Below are positions 7,279-17,681 of a stretch of 64,000 nucleotides of DNA, piece after piece. Both the position numbers and the translations under genes were made by a program. Position 1 is the first letter of the stretch. Each line of letters begins with the position of its first letter. The notes under the pieces were generated by a model. That model worked only from the letters and a program-made list of their open reading frames with translations, made no database searches and was not told the origin of the DNA. The DNA comes from Metridium senile (lineage: Eukaryota > Cnidaria > Anthozoa > Actiniaria > Metridiidae). The stretch covers positions 19,266,741 to 19,330,740 of the forward strand of contig OX459099.1 of the NCBI GenBank assembly GCA_949775045.1, read 5' to 3'.

Positions 7279-8709
7279 ATGAAATTTATAGATTTCGAAC
7301 AAAAGTATCCAAACTATAACACCAATCGTTTTACCAATGTAAATGGTAAAGTTCGATTTATTTTCAATGGAGATAAGTATGATCCTTTTGATGAAAATGG
7401 TAATTTGGTAAAAAAAGTTTACACATTTCCTAGTTGGAATGGTCACACATATACACCAGAAAATATAGCCGACTTTCTTGGGTCTAAATCTAATTTTCCA
7501 AAAGCTGTTATGCTTACAAATACAAAATATCCAATTCCAGCTGTAGGTCTTAGTGATAACCCATCTGATATTAAAAGATTATTAACCACATTAAAAATAT
7601 TTGTAACTCCAGGTGAAAGTTTTTCTTTTACTATTAAAAATATTTTCGAATTAACACCTCCAACTATAAAAAATACATCTGATTGGACTATTTGGATGGA
7701 AGATCCAAATTTTAAAAATTGGTCTCAACAGTTGAATTTTGCTGTCTGGTGTGCTACCTCTGGTTGTGGTATTTCTTTTAACCTTATTGAACCTGATACA
7801 CAAATAGCATCTATATTAAGGTTCCATGTTATTTTCACGATAAGATCTATTTTAAGCACTCTACAGGTTATACTACCATGGGATAATAACTTTGTTTGGA
7901 ATGGTACTCGATATAATAAAGGCGCTTTAGTAAAATTGTGTAACGAGTTTGGTATTGATTCCTCAAATCCTGATTTTAGATTCAAGGGTACATCTACAAA
8001 CTCTGATGTATTTGGATTTCATTATACTAGTCCGTACAAGGATTCACTAACCGGATATTACAAGTCAACTCACAAGGATAGAAGTCAATATAATTGGTTT
8101 ATACCACAAAACGGTGTTGGTATAACAAAAGCAGGATTGTCACGATTAAATCAAAGTATAGAAGCGTTTGTTTATTGTGTTTTAGGCGCTCAAGTACAAA
8201 CACGATCATCAATTATAGGCGATTCAGGGGCTAATACAGAAACACAAGAAGTATTCTTAAAATTATTTGAAAGTTCAGTAATTGAGAGGGATATTTCGAA
8301 AAGTATACAGCGATATCAGTTTGCAATTCAAAATGCAAAAGTAAGGCTTGATTTAGCAATATCACCAGGTTGTTGGTTACTACCATCTATGTTAATTATA
8401 AATACAGAATCAACTATTGGTTATAACAATAATCTTCAGAGAGCAACAGTTGATATGAAATTTGGTGTCAATAATATTAATAATGAAACTAAATCTACTG
8501 GTTCAAAACATAATATGGGCGATTCAAAAGTTAACCTACCACATAAAACAGAAGATAAGCCTAAAAAAGAAATCAATAATAAAAAAGATATTACAAACTC
8601 CTTTACTAAACCAAGTGTAAAACCTTCACCAACATCTAATCGACATGATACTAATCTAGCAGTCGTTACGGTTGGTGTCGCGGGTATTGTTTGGTATATG
8701 TTTAGATAA
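7279..8709 (+). CDS. Large conserved virion-associated protein of viral element, 476 aa
   Basis: The ATG at 7279 follows a promoter box at 7244. Residues ~1-380 look globular, with many aromatic residues and no long hydrophobic segment apart from an Ile/Leu-rich patch near ILRFHVIFTIRSILSTLQVIL. A notable block is GLSRLNQSIEAFVYCVLGAQVQTRS. Residues ~395-455 are low-complexity Lys/Asn/Ser/Thr. The last ~18 residues (NLAVVTVGVAGIVWYMFR) form a C-terminal membrane anchor. It resembles uncharacterised proteins of similar elements, and I know no function. As the last gene of the block it marks the right limit of recognisable viral coding sequence. Confidence 0.7.
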   Translation: MKFIDFEQKYPNYNTNRFTNVNGKVRFIFNGDKYDPFDENGNLVKKVYTFPSWNGHTYTPENIADFLGSKSNFPKAVMLTNTKYPIPAVGLSDNPSDIKRLLTTLKIFVTPGESFSFTIKNIFELTPPTIKNTSDWTIWMEDPNFKNWSQQLNFAVWCATSGCGISFNLIEPDTQIASILRFHVIFTIRSILSTLQVILPWDNNFVWNGTRYNKGALVKLCNEFGIDSSNPDFRFKGTSTNSDVFGFHYTSPYKDSLTGYYKSTHKDRSQYNWFIPQNGVGITKAGLSRLNQSIEAFVYCVLGAQVQTRSSIIGDSGANTETQEVFLKLFESSVIERDISKSIQRYQFAIQNAKVRLDLAISPGCWLLPSMLIINTESTIGYNNNLQRATVDMKFGVNNINNETKSTGSKHNMGDSKVNLPHKTEDKPKKEINNKKDITNSFTKPSVKPSPTSNRHDTNLAVVTVGVAGIVWYMFR

Positions 8710-9155
8710 TATGTTTAGTTTGATGACGTCACGGCACAGCTGTGTCGGTCTTTTGACCTTTAAAGTTTTTCAAATTACATAATTGATTAATAAAACCAAT
8801 GATGTAAAAAATATAAACTATTATTATGTATTTTCTCTTTATATCGGTTTGAAAACATTTTTTCAGTTATACTATTATTATGTATTTTCTCTTTATATGT
8901 GTTCGAAAACATTTTCTTATATATATTATTTAAATTTTAATTTTAAAGAATAAACGCATTTCGCATGATACCACAGAATAAACACACCTTTATTAATAAC
9001 AACATTATAGTTACAAAAAATAAAATATAAATTATAATTCCTGACATTACTGAGATTCCCAGAATTTGATTGACAGGTAATTCCCAGAAATTGAAAATTA
9101 TCAACATTCCTGAGATTTTTGTGCTCGAATCGGCCATTTACTACTACTCCTACAG
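8710..9155. other. AT-rich junction between viral element and NLR-like gene
   Basis: No gene visible. It contains a direct duplication of about 53 bp (8818-8870 and 8871-8916, core TATGTATTTTCTCTTTATAT) and the sequence TGACGTCACGGCACAGCTGTG at 8723-8743. No inverted terminal repeat of the viral element can be paired because its left end is outside the window. The stretch CTACTACTCCTACAG ending at 9155 is a good splice acceptor for the next exon. Confidence 0.6.
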
Positions 9156-12100
9156 AGGAACTTCGAGTCACTCAGGAACAGTTGGAAAAAGAGAAAATGC
9201 GTAACGAGGAACCACGGTCGTTTTGTGCTTTGCCGCCCAAACCATCCCATGAAGTCATCGATCGTTCAGGCGAAGTAACGAAGATCCTAGAAGAGATGAA
9301 GACGTTGAGAAGCACAAAAACAAATGAAATAACTGTTGTTTATCTGTCTGGGAATCCTGGCTGTGGCAAAAGTGAAATAGGAAGGCAGATAGGTGAGAAG
9401 GTTTTCGATGATGTTCCCGACAGCGCTATAGATCAAGTAAAGTTTGTCTTCGCTCTCAACGCATCCAGTAAAGACACATTAATACAATCATATCTTGAAT
9501 TTGCAATTAGTTTAAACTGCGATGAGAACTCCACAACAAGTATTGGAACATCAAAAGATCTCTCTCAGGAAGACAAACTCATTCATCTTAAAAGTCTTGT
9601 GGCTCCTAAACTGCGAAAGTATTCTTCGTGGCTCTTAATCGTGGATAACGTGACAGACGTTAAATCATTCTTCAGGTTCTTTCCACGAGCGGGAGAGAAG
9701 ACTGATGGCAATGGTCAGATACTTGTTACTACACAAGACAGTCGATCCATTGGTTCAAATGACTCGTACTCTTACCATTTATCCCTTAGCCGTGGTATGA
9801 AAGAAGATGAAGCAATTATAACACTTTCTGAAATATCTGGCATTGTTTCTGATGAAGAATGCACTTTACGAGTTGCAAAAGCTCTAGATTTCCAACCACT
9901 AGCACTAGCATGTGCAGCAACTTACATGAAACGTGTAAGTTATACCAAAACGTCAATGTCATGGGAAGAATACTTGCAAAAGCTTCAACAAGGCAAGCGA
10001 GAAGCGACTGAAGGGGAATATAAAAACATTAGTGTAACGTATTCTCAACCTATGACAGCAGCAGTCAAGTTGGCCTTAGAAAAAGAAATGGCTGAAGACA
10101 TGGTTATGATGCACGCTTTTCAATTCATGTCTGTCATGGCTCCTGAGCGGATACCTCTTGAATATGTCGTCCAATATGTAACACGGTGCTTACCAGATCA
10201 AGACGAAGATCTCGTGGCCACAATTATCTTTTCATCTTCACTTATTCTTTCTTCCGAAGGCCAGCCAAAAGAGATTAGTGTTCATCAAGTTGTGCATAGT
10301 TGTCTACAATTTATTGTTCTACACAAGAGCAAAGAAGAAGAATTATATTTCTTGGTGAAAGTAATTTATGCTTTTTCAGCACTTTTAAACGAGTTTGATG
10401 GGGACAGCGTCAATCACATTATTGCAACACAATCTGTGGTAGCGCACTTCATGCACCTCTCTAAGATGCTAAATTTTTATACATCAAATCCTTTGTCAAC
10501 CCCAATACTGCAAAAAAATTTTCAAAACGAATACGAGAATAAAGAATGCATGAGTTCCATAACTACAGCGGGAAACATCTGCCAAACCCACGCTAAGAAC
10601 GTAGCCGCAAATACCTTGTATAGAATAGTACTTATGATTGAAGAAACTTTTAACGATGAAAATCATTCAACATTGGCTACTACATTGAATTGTCTAGGAA
10701 CTAACCTCAGTGACCTGGGCAAGCATAAAGAAGCGCAGAAATGTTTGGAGCGAGCATTAGCTATTCAAGAGATGGCGTTTGATGAAAATCATCCAGCATT
10801 GGCTACTACATTGAGTAATCTAGGGAGTAACCTCAGTGACCTGGGCAAGTATGAAGAAGCGCAGAAATGCTTTGAGCAAGCATTAGCTATTGAAGAGATG
10901 GCGTATGCTGAAAATCGTCCAACATTGGCTATTACATTGAGTAATCAAGGAACTAACCTTCATCGTCTGGGCAAGTATGGAGAAGCACAGAAATGTTTTG
11001 AGCGAGCATTAGCTATTGAAGAGATGGCGTATGGTGAAAATCATCCAACATTGGCTATTATATTGAGTAATCTAGGGAATTACCTCGGTGACCTGGATAA
11101 GCATGAAGAAGCGCAGAAATGTTTTGAGCGAGCATTAGCTATTCTAGAGATGGCGTATGATGAAAATCATCCAAAATTGGCTACTACATTGAGTAATCTA
11201 GCGAATAACCTCCGTGACCTGGGCAAGCATGAAGAAGCGCAGAAATGTTTGGAGCGAGCATTAGCTATTCAAGAGATGGCGTTTGATGAAAATCATCCAA
11301 CATTGGCTGGTACATTGAGTATTCTAGGGAATTACCTCAGTGACCTGGATAAGCATGAAGAAGCGCAGAAATGTTTTGAGCGAGCATTAGCTATTCTAGA
11401 GATGGCGTATGATGAAAATCATCCAAAATTGGCTACTACATTGAGTAATCTAGGAACTAACCTTCATCATCTGGGCAAGTATGGAGAAGCACAGGAATGT
11501 TTGGAGCGAGCAGTAGCTATTGAAGAGATGGCGTATGCTGAAAATCATCCAAAATTGGCTGGTACATTGAGTATTCTAGGGAATTACCTCGGTGACCTGG
11601 ATAAGCATGAAGAAGCGCAGAAATGTTTGGAGCGAGCATTAGCTATTCTAGAGATGGCGTATGATGAAAATCATCCAAAATTGGCTACTACATTGAGTAA
11701 TCTAGGAACTAACCTTCATCATCTGGGCAAGTATGGAGAAGCACAGGAATGTTTGGAGCGAGCATTAGCTATTGAAGAGATGGCGTATGCTGAAAATCAT
11801 CCAAAATTGGCTATTACATTGAGTAATCTAGGAACTAACCTTCATCGTCTGGGCAAGTATGGAGAAGCGCAGAAATGTTTTGAGCGAGCATTAGCTATTC
11901 AAGAGATGGCGTTTGACGAAAATTATCCAACATTGGCTGCTACATTGAGCAATCTAGGGACTAACCTCAGTGACATGGGCAAGCATGAAGAAGCACAGAA
12001 ATATTTTGAGCAAGCATTAGCTATTGAAGAGATGGCGTATGCTGAAAATCGTCCAACATTGGCTATTACATTGAGTAATCAAGGAACTAACCTTCATCGT

Positions 12101-12217
12101 CTGGGCAAGTATGGAGAAGCACAGAAATGTTTTGAGCGAGCTTTAGCTATTGAAGAGATGGCGTTTGACGAAAATCATCCAACATTGGCTGCTACATTGA
12201 GTAATCTAATGGAATAA
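9156..12217 (+). CDS. NLR-like STAND NTPase with TPR array (large 3' exon)
   Basis: Predicted cytosolic P-loop sensor or scaffold of the NB-ARC/TPR class. Numbering from the first open codon at 9119: Walker A GNPGCGKS at 78-85, Walker B WLLIVDNV at 171-178, ILVTTQDSRS at 201-210 (the conserved arginine-containing strand), a GLPLAL-like FQPLALACAATYM at 258-270, then a winged-helix-like region. From residue 515 (base 10661) there are twelve full 42-residue kinesin-light-chain-like TPRs with ENHPxLAxTLSNLG and EAQKCxERALAI, plus a thirteenth broken by a frameshift. The first in-frame ATG is at 9197, but a splice acceptor at 9155 makes an internal exon more likely. Any upstream N-terminal exon is not visible. 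Confidence 0.8.
10661..12214 (+). repeat. 126-bp tandem repeats encoding TPRs
   Basis: About 12.3 copies of a 126-bp unit coding for 42 residues. Neighbouring copies are very similar in DNA, with a higher-order pattern: copies 7 and 9 are near identical, 4, 6 and 8 share GNYLxDLDKHEEAQ, and the pair 2-3 reappears as 11-12. This shows repeated duplication of one- and two-unit blocks. Confidence 0.9.
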
Positions 12218-12419
12218 CCTGCGTCATCTTGGAAAGCATGAAGAAGCACATCAACGGTTTGAGCGAGCATTAGCTATTAATCTAGGAAAGAGCCACCCTA
12301 ATCCGGTGAGCCTCGGTATTGGATATTCAGGAGATGGAAAGAGGAAATCGTCTTCTAAAGAGATGGCGTTTGATCAAAAAGTTAAAAAGAAACGCATAGA
12401 AAATTTGGAATTCAAATAA
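12208..12419 (+). pseudogene. Frameshifted 3' end of the NLR-like/TPR gene
   Basis: Immediately after the stop at 12215-12217 the next frame continues the TPR (NNLRHLGKHEEAHQRFERAL), followed by a Lys/Ser-rich tail to a TAA at 12417-12419. Other copies of the repeat read AATCTAGGGAATAACC here, whereas this copy reads AATCTAATGGAATAACC, one base longer. The gene is therefore either recently frameshifted, losing ~65 residues, or the extra base is an assembly error. Confidence 0.75.
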
Positions 12420-13541
12420 CTTGTAAAAATGTGCGAAATTTAAAGACATTCCTTAAAATTTGATCGGGCGTTCTCGAAAAACAAAGGTTACTTTAATTCC
12501 TCTTGATTTCCGTTCTTTTAAATATGGAGTTTGGTTTTATATGAATGACATTTAGTCTTTTGAACATTTTACCTAAAGGGCTTGTTTACAAGCAAGGAGC
12601 GTTACCCTAGTGCCTTGCGAAGTTATACGGTCAGGCTGCATGCCTAGCAAGGCGAACAAACAGGATGGCAAATCAGTGAGATATTTGCAGTAAATGGGAG
12701 GTTCTTCGTGTACCACACACAATCTACGAAATTCAATACAACAAAAGACTCCAAGTTATACACTAGGACGAAGATAACAAAGACTATACAATAGGTTTCT
12801 ATTGAAATACGTACGCTGTGTCCTCTAGATCTATTGTGTGTGGTATACAAAGAAGGATCCCAGTAATTTTGCACTTTGACATTTATGGAGCATGTCATTT
12901 ACTGGTTTATGATGATGGCCAAGTTATTGGTGGTACAAGAGATTTAACAACAGATAAATAGTTGGTTATCCAGATCCTATCCACAAGTTTACAAGAGGAA
13001 ACAATTAACCCGGGCAGAAGGGGTACCCTATATTAAACAGATGCGGGATAACCATACCACTAGGCTAACCCAGGTGTACTTGAAACATCATTCAAATAAA
13101 TACGAGAAATCATATAAAAACGTTAACTAGGGTAGCCGTAGTAGTATGGTTAACCCTTCTCCTTTTAAGCAGGCCGTAAATCTTGGACCTTGTTGCGTAT
13201 TTAGTATGGGATAGAAAAGGATTGACGAAATTGCTTAATCGGAATCTAGTAAGAGCAGTTCCAGCATTAGAGTATACAGTGCCACTAAAGCGTGGTTCTT
13301 GTCTCTCCTTATCAATTCATTTACTGCTTTAGAATATCAACTCATATTGACAAGAGCATTTCTATAATATTACTTAGTTTTAAGGTAGTTCCGGACTCTG
13401 GCTACTGCGCATCCATTTCGCGCATCTCGTTTTTCATCATTTATTTGCGGGTTTTTTTGAAAATGTATCTAAATAATATCTTAATCTGAATCCTTATCTA
13501 TAACCTAAGAAAGAATTATGTTATTTCATGCAACTTTGAAG
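12420..13541. other. Intergenic, no gene; foldback fragments
   Basis: No credible coding region. An inverted repeat spans 12701-12856 (TACCACACACAAT against ATTGTGTGTGGTA). Its internal sequence (AATTCAATA, AACAAAAGACT, ACAAAG) resembles 59860-60060, so both belong to one dispersed family. A weaker inverted repeat lies around 13042-13160. Confidence 0.5.
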
Positions 13542-13548
13542 GTAAAAT

Positions 13549-14389
13549 CACAGGGAGCCCGGCTTTTTGTCGTTTCTTTTCTTTTCTCTCTCTCTTTATT
13601 TACCCTAATGATACGCTATATTATGTTTGCATCGGGATTCCTGTGATATGAGACAGTTCCGACGTATTGATGCAATTAACAGTAACTCGATAGGAGGATT
13701 ATACTCTTATCTGTAACGCACTCGCTAGTAACCGTTAATGTATAGAAGGGCTGAAACAACTGCTAGATGCCTCAATTAAAACTCATATATAAAATGTTTT
13801 AAGCATCTTTCATTATTATAAAGCCTCCAAACGTTTGTGTAATAAACATACTTTATGTTAGGATGTTCAAATTTGGGGAAATCTGAAATGATACGATGCT
13901 ATGCAGCAATATTTTAAAGTCGAGTTTTAGTTACATGTTCACCGATAGTTGCCCTGACCGAGGAGTTACGAAACTTAACTAAGCCGTTAAATTATTTTTA
14001 TTCTTAGACGAGTAAGAACTCCTGATTTATGATCGTGGATTTTGTTATTCAAGTTTTTACTTTTACGGTTTACTTTGCGTTGTTAGATGGATTGTGTCAC
14101 GAATAGAGAGTCGCTAAAAATAGCTGGTCAGGGCAAGTAGCGGTGGTGCTGTTAAGATAATCTAGCAGTTGTTTCGGCCCTTCTCAATTATTGACTGTTA
14201 CTAGAGAGTGCGTTACAGATAAGAGTTTATCCTCCTATCGAGTTACTGTTAATTACATCATCATGTTAAACGATACGTCGGAACTGTTTCATACCACAGG
14301 AATCCCGATGCAAACATAATATAGCGTATTATTAGCGTAAATAAAGAGAGAGAAAAAAAATGAAAAGAAACGACAAAAATCTCCCTGTG
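13549..14389. mobile_element. Foldback DNA element, CACAGGGAG termini, 7-bp TSD
   Basis: 841 bp. The left arm (13549-~13770) and right arm (~14160-14389) are inverted copies, starting CACAGGGAGCCC and ending CTCCCTGTG. Both arms share TAACGCACTC/GAGTGCGTTA, GGAGGAT/ATCCTCC and CTCTCTCTTTATTTA in opposite orientation. The 7 bases GTAAAAT flank the element on both sides (13542-13548 and 14390-14396). No transposase reading frame is present, so it is non-autonomous. Confidence 0.8.
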
Positions 14390-14396
14390 GTAAAAT

Positions 14397-15451
14397 GGGG
14401 CATTTTTCGAAACATGCTCAGATTTTCACTACCTGACATGGTCGCTGTTTAGTCTCAAAACAACAAATTTACGACTTTGTAATAATGAATAGATTAAATA
14501 TAATTTTGACGTCTTTAGTCCTAAAACTAAAACAAAATAGTTCTTAGGGTTTCTGGAGATGACAATGACAATTTGACAAGTTTCAAGAAGATGTTTAAAG
14601 TACTAGAACCCAGTCCCGCGCGGACCGTTGTCGTGTTTTTTGACAAGAAAAATGGATTTGGTCGCTTATAACTCGCCTATTAGTGACCCTCAATTTTTTT
14701 TCGCTTTTCACATTGCTCATATGATAATGGTTTTGAATCTTAAAAAAAATTAATATCGTTTTCGAGAGCATTCGATACCATAGTAATTTTGACTTTTGCA
14801 GGATCATGACCACAAAAAATGACTGTGGTAATACGTTGAATCGTTCATTAAATAGCCAAATTTTTGGCTTTTCAAAGGCTAGAAGATATGATAACAATAG
14901 TAAAAGACCTATTTTGTGAGAATCTGTCGTAATATTTGAGTAAAAGATATTGCTGGTTATTGTAGTAATTTTATTTCTAACAAATTTAGTGAACATATTT
15001 TGGAACCAGATTAGGCCAAAAAGTGCCTTACACCACCCCTCACAGTTCTAAAACAAACACGGTGACCCCCCTTTTTTATTTCAGTTTTGAGCTCTACCTA
15101 TGTCATATTTTATGTGGAAAAAGTTAAAAAAAATTATATTTAAGGAATCCATGAGTCCCAAACTACCTTAATACCTAATAGCTACCTAAAATTTGTAGTG
15201 CAGAAGAGAAGGAAACAGCTAGGAAGAAGTGAAACGTTTAGGCATTGCAATTACGACAACATCGACCATCAATGTTAGTAATACAAGCCCAAGTACAGTC
15301 AATTCATTTCATGTTTCATTTCATATTTCGTGGTTAGTTATGGCTCTCAATGTATTGCCATCTATCTACTATAAAGTTAAATGACTAGTGAATCTAGAGA
15401 GCGATTGGTTTAGACTATATTAATTAGTGAAAATGGGTTGTTAGGTCAAAA
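14397..15451. other. Intergenic, no gene recognised
   Basis: AT-rich. A minus-strand open frame at 14595-14996 encodes no recognisable motif. The segment at 14602-14617 (TACTAGAACCCAGTCCC) matches termini of foldback elements at 18917 and 43980/44325, so this is probably old repeat sequence. Confidence 0.5.
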
Positions 15452-15719
15452 CACAGGCAGCCCAAGCTCATCACTTGTGATGTTTTACAGTAAATGTATG
15501 GAGCTGCAAAATATCCTTTCGCTGTGCCTCAAATATACAATAATAAAGACTTTTTTGACGTAGATAGCTGTATATAACGGTTTTCTAGTCTGTGACAACA
15601 AAAACGTCTTTGGTATTGTATATTTGAGGTACAGCAAAAGGAAATTTCGCGACTCCATACAGTTTACTGTAAATATGCAAATTACCAACATCACAAGTGA
15701 CGATATTGGGCTCCCTGTG
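15452..15719. mobile_element. Foldback MITE, CACAGGCAGCCC termini, 7-bp TSD
   Basis: 268 bp with near-inverted halves (CACTTGTGATGTT... against ...AACATCACAAGTG). The ends are CACAGGCAGCCC and GGGCTCCCTGTG, the same as in the 13549 element. GTCAAAA is duplicated at 15445-15451 and 15720-15726. Confidence 0.8.
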
Positions 15720-15893
15720 GTCAAAATAGGTTATATTTGAAGTACTCCGGTTGAGTTTAAATTTAACATCGCCAGAAATTCCAAACGGACATGTGTAGTA
15801 AAAGTCATGATACCTTGAAAATTCAGGGCTCAAATATGGTTGGAAAAGTATTGAGAAATTTCGATAAAGTAAAATATTTTTATGTCTACTGGA

Positions 15894-16580
15894 TAAATAA
15901 GCCAGTCCGAGCCTGAAAAACAATAAAGTGTATTCGAACATTTGATCTCAATTGAATTCCGTCGGAGATAGTTTCTAGTTTTCCAATCGATTAAGGAAGT
16001 ATGTCTTGAGCATTTACCGATAAATAAGCCAGCCCGAGCCTCAAAAACAATAAAGTGTATTCGTTCATTTAATCTCAATTGGCCTTTTTCATATCGAGCA
16101 AGGGAATGGAACCAAGTTTCTCAAAATTAATTTAATTCAAAAATAAACCCCTTCACACTAAAGAACAAATACAAATTAGTAAGAATTGAAAGTTTGAACA
16201 GGTTTGTGCAAATTGCAACGAAATTATGGTATTATAATTTTTTTTTTCGAAAATACATAGAATGTATGGTTTGGAAGGAATAGGACTATGGTTTTGGAAG
16301 GACACCATACATTTCTTTGTAATTTTGGCAGAGTTTGGATGCTCATAATTGTTTTTCTATTTAGCCAAACGTTCTGAAACTTGGTCAACAAGCTAATATT
16401 TGGTTACTCTCCCATGCGACGGGGTTATTTTTTCTGGAACCATAATTAAATTAGTTTTTCACACTCGTACACAGTCCCTTGCTCGATATGGAAAAGGCCA
16501 ATTGAATTCCGTCGGTGATAGTTTCTAGTTTTCTAATCGATTGAGGAAGTATGTCTTGAGCATTTTCCGAAATTTCTGAA
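15894..16580. repeat. 127-bp tandem duplication, second copy split by an insertion
   Basis: Unit 1 is 15894-16020 and unit 2 starts at 16021 (TAAATAAGCCAGCCCGAG). Unit 2 is interrupted after 16080 and resumes at 16500 (AATTGAATTCCGTCGG). Unit 1 therefore preserves the empty site for the inserted element. Confidence 0.75.
16081..16499. mobile_element. Foldback element with GGCCTTTTTC ends, AATT TSD
   Basis: 419-bp inverted-repeat element starting GGCCTTTTTCATATCGAGCA and ending with the complement. AATT is present at 16077-16080 and 16500-16503, while the empty site in the upstream tandem copy has AATT once. No coding capacity. Confidence 0.75.
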
Positions 16581-17032
16581 GGAATATTTAAATTTTCGTC
16601 TCCGTATTAGGAGGTGAAGTTTAAGGTTTAACAGGGCTTCCATTTCTGCCTCCATCTTGAGATGTAACTTAATTTGTCTTTAATTTGGAGTACAAGATGA
16701 AGCGCATTTTCACACTGAACTATTCTAAAAGTTGTAAAATATCAACTGTGGAAGTGCTATTTAATTCCGAATAAAACCCTTTTTCTCTTCGAGACCCGGA
16801 GAGGTAAACCTTCAATTGTCACATGATCTAATAGCCCAAAAGTCATGAATAATAAGCTCCGCCCAAAGTAGTTCGGAATTTCTGGTGATGGAGTGATTTT
16901 TACTTAACCCGTGGAACATAAATTATTTGTCAATGTGTAATAGTCAAATAAACGCACAAGAAAACAATAGAAATAATAAAATCTACTAACCTCTGTTAGC
17001 CCACTAAGGCTGCGTTCATGATGTATGACGTA

Positions 17033-17057
17033 GGGGGGGGGGGGGGGGGGGGGGGGG
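17033..17057. repeat. Poly-G run
   Basis: 25 consecutive G. Together with the poly-C before the gap it marks a hard-to-assemble stretch. Confidence 0.9.
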
Positions 17058-17236
17058 AGCTGGTGCAGGTGGAATTATTTAACCGACCTCTTGCAGTCCC
17101 TTTAAAAATAGTAGCACCCTCCCCCCCAGGCAAGGTTGAAAATGTATCATACCCCCTTGAGCCTGATACCAGTTTTCACCCCCACCCCCGCTCCCTCCCA
17201 AAAACAATTCAGAGCCCCCTCAGTTTCTCTTCCTCC

Positions 17237-17237
17237 C

Positions 17238-17269
<32 letters not shown>
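17237..17269. repeat. Poly-C run ending at the gap
   Basis: More than 30 consecutive C directly abut the N gap. Open frames across this stretch are artefacts. Confidence 0.9.
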
Positions 17270-17469
17270 NNNNNNNNNNNNNNNNNNNNNNNNNNNNNNN
17301 NNNNNNNNNNNNNNNNNNNNNNNNNNNNNNNNNNNNNNNNNNNNNNNNNNNNNNNNNNNNNNNNNNNNNNNNNNNNNNNNNNNNNNNNNNNNNNNNNNNN
17401 NNNNNNNNNNNNNNNNNNNNNNNNNNNNNNNNNNNNNNNNNNNNNNNNNNNNNNNNNNNNNNNNNNNNN
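17270..17469. other. Assembly gap (200 N)
   Basis: Exactly 200 undetermined bases, probably a placeholder of arbitrary length after a poly-C tract. Confidence 0.99.
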
Positions 17470-17681
17470 ATTTTCATTGGCGTGCTGTGATGTCATAATC
17501 ACTTCGATGACGATGTGCCGCGACGTCATTTTCGAACACCACAGGAAGACCGTGCCAAGAAATACCTGTTTGAAAACCTTTAAATATTGAAACAACCGGG
17601 CTTAAAAAATAAAATTGATCGAATAAATTATATAATTCAATTAAGTGCAATACAATGGTTATTTGGAGATGATTTTAGGAT

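Larger units (their letters stand above)
1..8709 (+). mobile_element. Endogenous DNA-virus-like element (Polinton/adintovirus-like), right part
   Basis: Ten intronless genes lie head-to-tail on the plus strand with 12-187 nt between most of them, which is unlike the intron-rich genes further right. One gene carries a packaging-ATPase signature (Walker A GPTNSGKT, Walker B LIILDD). Another looks like the end of a capsid protein, and several are short membrane proteins. Spacers are AT-rich and mostly carry GTATAAA 29-39 nt before the start codon. This is the layout of a viral late or virion module. Assignment to Polinton/Maverick or adintovirus-like elements is inference, because the diagnostic protein-primed polymerase and integrase are not in the window. 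The left end is outside the window. The right end is somewhere after 8709 and no terminal repeat could be recognised. Confidence 0.7.

Noticed and set aside
8710..8760. Right terminal inverted repeat of the viral element
   Set aside because: The other end is outside the window, so no pairing can be shown.
14595..14996. 133-codon minus-strand frame
   Set aside because: No recognisable motif, AT-rich, and linked to a foldback-family terminal motif; coding not supported.
17018..17595. Open frames crossing the N gap
   Set aside because: Created by homopolymers and undetermined bases.
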